Source of the DNA: Acidobacteriota bacterium
Lineage (GTDB): Bacteria; Acidobacteriota; Blastocatellia; Pyrinomonadales; Pyrinomonadaceae
Length of the DNA: 7,130 nt
Reading direction: 5' to 3'
Assembly: GCA_013698055.1 (NCBI GenBank)
Contig: JACCVS010000386.1
Span: forward strand, 1 to 7,130
Shown here in pieces: positions 1 through 5,366 of the stretch (position 1 is its first letter; every line of letters begins with the position of its first letter). The notes beneath the pieces were generated by a model, which searched no databases, was not told where the DNA came from, and was given only the letters and a program-made list of their open reading frames with translations. The translations under genes were made by a program, and so were the position numbers.

Positions 1-1058
1 GTGCCGAAATACTGCGCGCCGTTTGGCGTCGGGCCGATGCCCGTGCCGGGCGTGCCGTCAGGATTGCTGACCCCCGTTCCGTAGCCGAGCCGGCGCGGCG
101 TCGTTCCGTCAACGGAATAACCTGCGGCGCAAGAGGAGACGAGCGTGCCGTGACCGAAGTCGTCAGTGTTTTTGCCGGGCGATGAGAGCGCGTAGTAATA
201 GATAACTTTCTTATTGTCACCGGGGCTTTCGGGCTGACCTGAAGTGCGTGGTAGCGGCGTCGTCTGCCCTATGCCACCGAACATCGGATGACGATAGTCA
301 ACGCCGGAATCAATAATGGCGATATTCATGTTCTGCCCCTCGAAGCCATCAATCTTCGTGGCGCGTGGCTTCTCCGGGTGGGCCGGGTCGTCAGTCGCAG
401 GCGTAAACTCTTGATTGGCGCCATAGACGGCGGCGCGGCGGTCTGCCACGTTTGACTGTGTGCCGAGGCTGTAGTCAATTGCCTTGTCAAGGTGGAACTG
501 CATGGGCTGGATCTCTTCGACGTTCGTGACCCCAGGAAGCGCCTTCAGCCGCTCGATGTCCTCTGTGGCAACGAAGGCGACAAAGCCGTTCAGCAGGTAA
601 TTGAACCGGTACTCGACGTGGCGCATGGAGCCGTCAATCTGCCGCACATCCGTTTCGCGCATGAGAGCGCGCACGCCGCGCCCAGGTAAAGACGCGCGAA
701 ACTCGTCCTGCCGCGCGTAAAGCTCAAAGCCGTAGTCAGCAAGTTCCCTGACCGACATCCGACGCCCCTCCTTTTCGGCAGCCACTTTACGCAGCACTCC
801 CGGCTCCCCGCTAAGTTCCACGATGACGGCCTTGATGTCGCCGCCGACGGATTCACGGAAGGCAACTAAATCTGCGGGATCACTCGGTGGTGTGCTTTTC
901 TCCTGACTTGCTGCTGATGGGGTAGCCTTCAGCTCGCTGTCCTGACCAATTGTGGCCTGTGATGGCGAGGTTACACCGAACGCAAGCGCGATTAAACTGA
1001 GAACAGTAAACAGGAGCGCAAGCAGAAAAGTATGGTGGCGACGAGGCTTGAGAGCCAT
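1..1058 (-). CDS. Secreted subtilisin-family (S8) serine protease, N-terminal part; C-terminus beyond the window
   Basis: This is a secreted serine endopeptidase precursor; 352 codons are present and the frame is still open at base 1. The ATG at 1058 is fixed by a strong AAGGAGG site 10 nt upstream. Residues 1-35 form a signal peptide: basic KPRRHH, a hydrophobic core (about 10-29) and a likely cut after SPSQA. Residues about 75-187 resemble an I9-type inhibitory propeptide (KAVIVEL, LLNGFVAFV, LPGVTNVEEI). The catalytic domain starts near residue 243. NIAIIDSGVD carries the catalytic Asp (D250) and DDFGHGTLVSS the catalytic His (H303). The region around GIGPTPNGAQ fits the loop that follows the His box in subtilases. 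The oxyanion Asn and catalytic Ser (GTSMA box) would lie off the left edge, so activity cannot be judged. The 53 residues between Asp and His are longer than in subtilisin BPN' and suggest a surface-loop insertion. The family assignment is secure; the substrate is unknown. Confidence 0.93.
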   Translation of the reverse strand, partial: MALKPRRHHTFLLALLFTVLSLIALAFGVTSPSQATIGQDSELKATPSAASQEKSTPPSDPADLVAFRESVGGDIKAVIVELSGEPGVLRKVAAEKEGRRMSVRELADYGFELYARQDEFRASLPGRGVRALMRETDVRQIDGSMRHVEYRFNYLLNGFVAFVATEDIERLKALPGVTNVEEIQPMQFHLDKAIDYSLGTQSNVADRRAAVYGANQEFTPATDDPAHPEKPRATKIDGFEGQNMNIAIIDSGVDYRHPMFGGIGQTTPLPRTSGQPESPGDNKKVIYYYALSSPGKNTDDFGHGTLVSSCAAGYSVDGTTPRRLGYGTGVSNPDGTPGTGIGPTPNGAQYFG

Positions 1059-1066
1059 TATTGTGG

Positions 1067-1075
1067 ATCCTCCTT
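1067..1075 (-). promoter_or_regulatory. Strong Shine-Dalgarno site of the S8 protease
   Basis: On the minus strand the bases read AAGGAGGAT, with the AAGGAGG core ending 10 nt before the ATG at 1058. It is the strongest ribosome binding site in the window. It decides the start and places a complete signal peptide directly behind it. Confidence 0.85.
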
Positions 1076-1283
1076 GAAGTTTTTTGGTAGGCAAGAGTAC
1101 TTCGTGACTACTTTGGGGCTTGATTTTCAAATGTCGCTTATCCTTCAACTCCTGGGCATAACAGAGATCGGAATTAGCGTTTTAGAAACGCGCGCGGGTA
1201 ATCGGGAGAACTTCCACCGCAATGGATGATGAAACACCCAATTAACGCTGGAACAAAACTACCTGCTATGTGATTTCACTATA

Positions 1284-1311
1284 ATAATAGCGGGTGTTGT
1301 GCTTTTGACAA
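1284..1311 (-). promoter_or_regulatory. Candidate sigma70-type promoter for the protease
   Basis: On the minus strand TTGTCA (1311-1306) is followed after 16 nt by TATTAT (1289-1284), each close to the -35 and -10 consensus. A second TATTAT overlaps at 1286-1281. Transcription would start near 1277, giving a leader of about 220 nt before the protease ATG. This is a motif match only, in an AT-rich region where chance matches are common. Confidence 0.35.
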
Positions 1312-1321
1312 CCCTGCGGCC

Positions 1322-1334
1322 GTGAATTATTCAC
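1322..1334. promoter_or_regulatory. Perfect 13-bp palindrome GTGAAT-T-ATTCAC, possible operator
   Basis: The two 6-bp arms are exact reverse complements around one central base. The site lies 11 bp upstream of the candidate -35 element at 1306-1311 on the protease side, a common position for a dimeric regulator. No regulator gene is present in the window, so a role as operator is inferred only from symmetry and position. Confidence 0.35.
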
Positions 1335-1347
1335 ATATAAGAAACGA

Positions 1348-1370
1348 TGCAGATTATATCCTCATCTGCA
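1348..1370. promoter_or_regulatory. Inverted repeat overlapping a perfect -10 hexamer
   Basis: Arms TGCAGAT (1348-1354) and ATCTGCA (1364-1370) are exact reverse complements separated by 9 bp. On the minus strand an exact TATAAT (1358-1353) lies across one arm and the spacer. No good -35 sits at the right distance; the exact TTGACA at 1408-1403 is much too far upstream. It could be an operator over a weak or activator-dependent promoter, or a hairpin in the leader of a longer transcript. Confidence 0.35.
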
Positions 1371-1400
1371 CAAATTAGGAGATAAGTTCATGCTAGTTTT

Positions 1401-1429
1401 ATTGTCAATAGATTGCAATGGCAGACAAT
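1401..1429. repeat. Nested inverted repeat ATTGTC...GACAAT around ATTGCAAT
   Basis: Outer arms ATTGTC (1401-1406) and GACAAT (1424-1429) enclose the 8-bp palindrome ATTGCAAT (1412-1419) with almost the same centre. An exact TTGACA (1408-1403, minus strand) overlaps the left arm, but no matching -10 follows at 17 nt. Binding-site function is possible but not shown. Confidence 0.3.
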
Positions 1430-1516
1430 CAATAAGCCCGATTTGCTGACTTTACTATAAACCTGACGTGAAAAATTGATGGGAGAGGGTAATTGACAGA
1501 ATCCAACAATTATATC

Positions 1517-3196
1517 CTATAGCCCGGCAAGATCACGCCGCGCATAAAGTATCAATATCACGCCGGGGCGAAGCGGATAGGAATTGAGACGCAGGTAACG
1601 GTCGCCAAGCATCGCGCCAAGCTCTGCCTCCTGATTCGACGAGCCGATGACAATCGGCTCCTGAGTTGCAGCTATTCGTCCCCAGAATCCTGCTTTCGGA
1701 TAATCGCGCAGGTACCAGGGCATCGGCCAGTATTCCGGCGCGGTGATCGTGATGCCGGTCTGCTTGCCCGTTCCGGCAAGGTTCGCCAGCCGATCAATCT
1801 CGTCCAGCAGCGGGAGAAACTCGCGATAGGTGTGAGCATAAACGTAAGGATATTTGTCGTTATCGTAATGGAAAAAATTGAGCTTGACGGTCTGCACGGC
1901 GCAGACACTGGTGGCCGCGAGAATCACTGCCAGAGCTATTGCGCGCGCTTGCAGCCGCCCCGCGCCCCAATGGTAAATCTCGTTAACTGCATAGCCGCTG
2001 ATGATCGCCATCGGAACCGTGAAGTTAAGCATCAGCCAGGGCGTCTTGTATGGAATGAGCGAATAGGCCGCGAGCATCCCGAAAGCCCACGCTCCCGCGA
2101 AAATTGCGAAGCGATGTTTTCGCAAAACTAAAGCAAGCAGCGAACCGGCAACGCCAAGAAGCAAGAGCGGAGCTTCTTCCTGCATCAGCCAGCGAAGATA
2201 CGTGTGCCAGGGATGCCCATGCTCTTTCGTGCCGGTCTGCGCCCAGATTTTGAAAGAATCAATCGCGCCCGCGATGCCCTCCGAATAAGTGAAGAAAGAA
2301 GAGTAGAACAGAATATTGACGACGACGAAAAGGGCGAGCGCGATGCTCGACATCATGGCGATGTTTGTCCAGCCGCCGAATTTTTCGGTGATACTCAACT
2401 GCTCTGTTTGCGGCGCGCGTCGTTTCTTGCTTCTGCGCTCGCTCGCGCGTTTCTGCTCCCACGGCACACGCGCTCTTCTATTGACGAGCTTCAGGTAAAC
2501 GACGGCGACCGCCCACGCGAGGCCAAGCACGGCGACAGAGATGAGCGCAGTCTCTTTCGTGGCGAAGAGCAGCGCTGCCGAGATCGAGGCCAGCACCAGG
2601 TAAAACGGATCAGTTGTTTCCCTATAGCGCAGCGCGGCGACGGCAATTGCGAGCGTGAAGAAGACGAATTGCGCTTCGTGGATGAAGTATCGCGAGACAT
2701 AGACATGTCCGGGCGAGAGAGCGATGAGCGCGGCGGCGGCGAGCGCGCCAATCGCTCCGATGTGGCGACGCAGGCACAGCGCGAGCCAGACGGTCGCAAT
2801 CCCGAAGAGAGCGGGCACGAGCCGCACGGCAATCGTGCTCAAGCCCGGTTCGCCGAACAGAAATGCTTTCAGCTTGGTGATGACAAGAGCGAAATAGTAG
2901 AGCGTCGGGCCGTGATAGTTCGACGGGTCGTAATGGTAAACGCCTTCTCGATAAAGGGTCGTGAGAAAGAACCCATTGACGCCCTCGTCGTGATGCAGCG
3001 GCTTCAATTCAAGCGCGTAGAGGCGCACGAATGCGGCTACAGCCAGAATGCCGATGCTCGCAATCCACCAGACTCGCGCCGAGATTTCCGGCGAATCAGT
3101 CTGAGCAGGCTGCGCGATGGCTGAAGCCTGCGAAGTATTTCGCGCGACATCGCTTGCCTCTTTACGGTTGCTCGATTTTGTAGAGCCTGTACTCAC
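1517..3196 (-). CDS. Agl23-type (TIGR03663, PMT/GT39-like) multi-pass membrane protein, probable GT-C glycosyltransferase
   Basis: This is a 559-residue inner-membrane protein with about ten hydrophobic helices. After a polar N-terminus and the first helix (about 43-60) comes LHHDEGVNGFF (about 67-77), with the Asp-Glu pair in the first external loop that is typical of GT-C/PMT enzymes. YDPSNYHGPTLYY (about 89-101), RYFIHEAQF, LFATKETA (about 210-217) and IPYKTPWL (about 381-388) agree with the Agl23 family named for archaeal S-layer glycan assembly. A basic loop (about 236-270, SERRSKKRR) is probably cytoplasmic. A small soluble C-terminal part contains PEYWPMPWYLRDY. These proteins are thought to move sugars from polyprenyl-phosphate carriers; the acceptor here is unknown. 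The frame can be read back to an ATG at 3262, but that overlaps the upstream gene by 101 bp and has no ribosome site. I prefer GTG 3196, preceded by GGAGAG, with a 35-bp overlap that suggests translational coupling. Confidence 0.85.
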   Translation of the reverse strand: MSTGSTKSSNRKEASDVARNTSQASAIAQPAQTDSPEISARVWWIASIGILAVAAFVRLYALELKPLHHDEGVNGFFLTTLYREGVYHYDPSNYHGPTLYYFALVITKLKAFLFGEPGLSTIAVRLVPALFGIATVWLALCLRRHIGAIGALAAAALIALSPGHVYVSRYFIHEAQFVFFTLAIAVAALRYRETTDPFYLVLASISAALLFATKETALISVAVLGLAWAVAVVYLKLVNRRARVPWEQKRASERRSKKRRAPQTEQLSITEKFGGWTNIAMMSSIALALFVVVNILFYSSFFTYSEGIAGAIDSFKIWAQTGTKEHGHPWHTYLRWLMQEEAPLLLLGVAGSLLALVLRKHRFAIFAGAWAFGMLAAYSLIPYKTPWLMLNFTVPMAIISGYAVNEIYHWGAGRLQARAIALAVILAATSVCAVQTVKLNFFHYDNDKYPYVYAHTYREFLPLLDEIDRLANLAGTGKQTGITITAPEYWPMPWYLRDYPKAGFWGRIAATQEPIVIGSSNQEAELGAMLGDRYLRLNSYPLRPGVILILYARRDLAGL

Positions 3197-5246
3197 CCGT
3201 CTCTCCAACCAGTTGATAACGCACAAAGAATGCTTCGTTGATTGGCCTCTCGCGCTGCTCATGCGAGCCGACTACTACGTACTCGACCTTGTACTTCGCC
3301 AGCAGGCTGATGGCGTCCGGTGCGCCAGCATAAATTCGCCTGATCTCGCGCAGTCGCTCATCGTAATTGATCCCGTGCGAGCCGATGTGACCCGGATAGC
3401 CCATCACGGAGCGCCTGCCCGTCAGGAAAATCGGAGTATCGTAGGTCGGCTCATGCAAGATAGTGCTGCGCGGCTGCGTCTGCGCCTTTACAACTTGCGC
3501 GAATCTCACTCCGTCGGCGTCGAAGATTCTGAACTCCGCTGCCTTCGACATCACGCTCCAGACATCCAGCGCACCGGCCAGCGTCAATGTCAGAAGTAGC
3601 ACAACCGACGCTGCACGCAAAATCCCTCGCTCGCGCATAAGCCGCGCTAGAAAGAGCGCGACGAGCGGCACGGACGCGATGAACCAGTAAAAGATAACCT
3701 TGATATTGTCCCACTCCCAGGGCGCAAGTTTAATCAAATTCGGGATGATGAAACAAAGCGTGAACGGCAGGTAAAAGAGCAACAGCCTGCGAGAGGCAAG
3801 ATACTTTTGCCCTTCCAATTTTCGGTTGCTCCATAAAAGCGCCGCGAAGATGAGCGGGATCAGCAGCCCTGTGTTCTTGAGCCAAAAGACGAAAAAGTTC
3901 TCTTTACCTTTATCCCATCCGAAATTCCAGCCGAAGAAATCGCTTGCCTGAACGGAGCTGCCATGCGTCGCCCACCACATCTGCGGCGCTGCGATGATGC
4001 TTGCGACGATAAAGAAAGCCGCCCACGCTCGCCACTGCTTCAGCCCGGTTAACAGCGCAACGCCTGCGCCGACTACCATCACCACCACGAAGCTATGCGC
4101 GTGGACAAGCGGCAACAACCCCGCGATTGCGCCCGCCAGCGCCATACGCTGTATGGCCGGAATGCTGGAACGCGAAGACGCGGAAACACGAAGATAATCC
4201 TTCCCTTGCTGCGCTGCCTTCTTACCTTTCTTTTTCGCTCTATTTCCTCGTTCGCCTGGCTCTGCATCTTCATGCCCGCGCGCACCAGCGTTTGTCTTTA
4301 CCGGCGTTTCGTCTTTCCTCGTTACCATCCACCACACAGTGAAGACAGTGAGTGCGAGAGGAAGACCGAGCAGGATGCCGCGTTGCGGAATGAGCAGCGT
4401 CGTTAAAGAGTTGCCCCAGCGATAGCCTGTGTCCGGCGTGATCGTGTACTGCTGTTGCAGTTTCATCAGAATGCCGAAGAGTCCCTGTCCGCTCACACGC
4501 ACATGTTCGAGCAAATTCAACCAGCCCAAACCGCCGCTGAAAAGCACCAGCACGGGCGCAATCAACCCCGCGATCCAGTCGCGAGTCAGTTTCAAGGTGA
4601 AGCGATGAAGAAGCCCCACGAACGAAAGTGCGAGCACGAAATTCTCAAGCAGCATCGCCTGTCTGAGAGTCGCCCCGGCGCGCACGAAACAGGCAGCGAC
4701 GAAATCAGCGACGAAAGGATAGGTGAAGCGCGCGCCTGCGAACGTCGGGTCTTCCGGCGGAAAGTTTGCGCCGTCCGTAAAGCTCGTGATGATGCTCAGG
4801 TGAAAAGGCAAATCGCCTAAATTGTTCTGCACGCCCGTGTAAATCCCATCGGGCAACTCAACCATCGCGCGCCCAAAGACCAGCCACAGCACGACCGCGA
4901 CGAGCGCGTAAAAGACGATATAGACAATCGTCTGCGGCGTCGGATGCAGCACCGCGCGATGCACACCGCGCGCCGCTTCATGAAAATCCGCGCTCATCTC
5001 TGCACGGAGTTTCGGCCTCCCCACCAGCACGAGCGGAGAAGCGACCACAACAGCATTTAAGATTAGAGCAAACGAAGTGAAGCCAAACAGCGAGGCGAGA
5101 ATGAAACCAAACAACCCGAGCGCGGCAAAGCCGATGCACGCACCCATACACAAACGCGACGCGAGCGGCGCGTCCTCATCAAAAAGATACGTGAGAACCG
5201 CACCGCCCAGAATCGCAACTAACGCCAACGCGAGAGCGAAGAACAT
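3162..5246 (-). CDS. GT-C-like polytopic membrane protein, putative glycosyltransferase
   Basis: This 694-residue integral membrane protein has about twelve to thirteen hydrophobic helices. The first external loop carries LPDGIYTGVQNNLGDLPFH (about 131-149) and then NFPPEDPTFAGARFTYPF (about 161-178). Both are rich in acidic and polar residues, as in the catalytic loops of GT-C glycosyltransferases. Later come LVHAHSF (about 379-385), PWEWDNIKVIFYW (about 509-521) and a C-terminal soluble part with TGRRSVMGYPG (about 609-619) and KYKVEYVVVGSHE (about 652-664). I know this pattern from unnamed large membrane proteins of soil bacteria; no member I recall has a proven reaction. A lysine-rich segment (about 310-367) looks inserted between two helices. 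The frame extends to a TTG at 5285, but those 13 extra residues are translated heptamer repeat, so I use ATG 5246, right before the first helix. No Shine-Dalgarno is visible. It overlaps the Agl23-like gene, which suggests a joint role in glycan assembly. Confidence 0.75.
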   Translation of the reverse strand: MFFALALALVAILGGAVLTYLFDEDAPLASRLCMGACIGFAALGLFGFILASLFGFTSFALILNAVVVASPLVLVGRPKLRAEMSADFHEAARGVHRAVLHPTPQTIVYIVFYALVAVVLWLVFGRAMVELPDGIYTGVQNNLGDLPFHLSIITSFTDGANFPPEDPTFAGARFTYPFVADFVAACFVRAGATLRQAMLLENFVLALSFVGLLHRFTLKLTRDWIAGLIAPVLVLFSGGLGWLNLLEHVRVSGQGLFGILMKLQQQYTITPDTGYRWGNSLTTLLIPQRGILLGLPLALTVFTVWWMVTRKDETPVKTNAGARGHEDAEPGERGNRAKKKGKKAAQQGKDYLRVSASSRSSIPAIQRMALAGAIAGLLPLVHAHSFVVVMVVGAGVALLTGLKQWRAWAAFFIVASIIAAPQMWWATHGSSVQASDFFGWNFGWDKGKENFFVFWLKNTGLLIPLIFAALLWSNRKLEGQKYLASRRLLLFYLPFTLCFIIPNLIKLAPWEWDNIKVIFYWFIASVPLVALFLARLMRERGILRAASVVLLLTLTLAGALDVWSVMSKAAEFRIFDADGVRFAQVVKAQTQPRSTILHEPTYDTPIFLTGRRSVMGYPGHIGSHGINYDERLREIRRIYAGAPDAISLLAKYKVEYVVVGSHEQRERPINEAFFVRYQLVGETGEYRLYKIEQP
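3201..3206 (-). promoter_or_regulatory. GGAGAG ribosome binding site inside the upstream gene, supporting GTG start at 3196
   Basis: On the minus strand GGAGAG lies 4 nt before GTG 3196, inside the last codons of the upstream gene. The spacing is short but workable. The other in-frame starts (ATG 3262, and a TTG 12 bases upstream of the GTG) have no comparable purine tract. Confidence 0.5.
4146..4319 (-). repeat. In-frame, probably repeat-derived insertion in the GT-C-like gene
   Basis: This segment encodes a hydrophilic, lysine-rich loop (RAKKKGKKAAQQ, then DYLRVSASSRSS) between two membrane helices. Its ends form a degenerate inverted repeat. Bases 4169-4187 match the reverse complement of 4258-4276 at 11 of 19 positions, with the best core GAAGACGCGGA against GAAGATGCAGA; six of the eight mismatches are transitions. 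The sequence CGCGAAGACGCGGAAACACGAAG and its product LRVSASSR resemble dispersed intergenic repeats I recall from Acidobacteria-like genomes. The length is a multiple of three and there are no stops, so the frame is intact. That it is a captured repeat is inference. Confidence 0.45.
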
Positions 5247-5250
5247 AATT

Positions 5251-5364
5251 ACAGTGACAAGTGACGAGTGACGAGTGACAAGCAAGAGGAAGAAGAATAA
5301 GACAAGCGAATAAGTGCATATTCCTGTTTTAACTCGTCACTTGTCACTCGTCACTTGTCACTGT
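5251..5364. repeat. 32-bp inverted repeat of GTGACAA/GTGACGA heptamers filling the intergenic space
   Basis: The left arm (5251-5282) and the reverse complement of the right arm (5333-5364) agree at 30 of 32 positions. Each arm is four tandem heptamers of the form GTGACRA, after a shared ACA. The loop is 50 bp and AT-rich. The right arm ends 2 bp from the stop codon of the TldE-like gene and the left arm ends 4 bp before ATG 5246 of the next gene, so the element occupies nearly the whole gap. RNA from either strand could fold into a very long hairpin, which might act as a transcript end, a stability element or a block on translation of the next gene. Similar heptamer arrays are frequent in some bacterial genomes; their function is not established. 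Confidence 0.9.
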
Positions 5365-5366
5365 TC

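Larger units (their letters stand above)
1059..1516. other. 458-bp AT-rich gene-free leader between the Agl23-like gene and the protease
   Basis: No coding region is credible here on either strand. Counted in 60-base blocks from 1261 to 1500, GC is about 33-45 percent, well below the flanking genes. The stretch contains three short inverted repeats (1322-1334, 1348-1370, 1401-1429) and two promoter-like sites reading towards the protease. CTGAC occurs twice as a direct repeat, at 1446 and 1463. I see no GC hairpin with a T-run after the stop of the upstream gene, so how that transcript ends is unclear. The layout suggests a regulated promoter region with a long 5' leader for the protease. Confidence 0.7.

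Noticed and set aside
590..865. Minus-strand open frame inside the protease region
   Set aside because: It is an alternative frame of the protease coding region. The protease frame has a signal peptide, a propeptide and catalytic motifs; this one has none.
1032..1229. Plus-strand open frame in the protease upstream region
   Set aside because: It overlaps the protease start on the other strand, has no ribosome site and has no recognisable product.
1303..1341. Plus-strand promoter (TTGACA at 1305-1310 with TATAAG at 1336-1341)
   Set aside because: The spacer is 25 bp, far from 17, and no plus-strand gene follows.
1440..1516. Intrinsic terminator after the Agl23-like gene
   Set aside because: No GC-rich stem followed by a T-run is present on the minus strand downstream of the stop codon.
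2204..3124. Long plus-strand open frame (306 codons) antisense to the Agl23-like gene
   Set aside because: Its product is an Arg/Glu/Asp-rich string with no recognisable domain, typical of the antisense frame of a GC-rich gene. The minus-strand frame encodes a clear membrane protein with family motifs.
5251..5364. Possible CRISPR array
   Set aside because: The repeat units are 7 bp, tandem without spacers and arranged as an inverted pair, and no cas gene is present.
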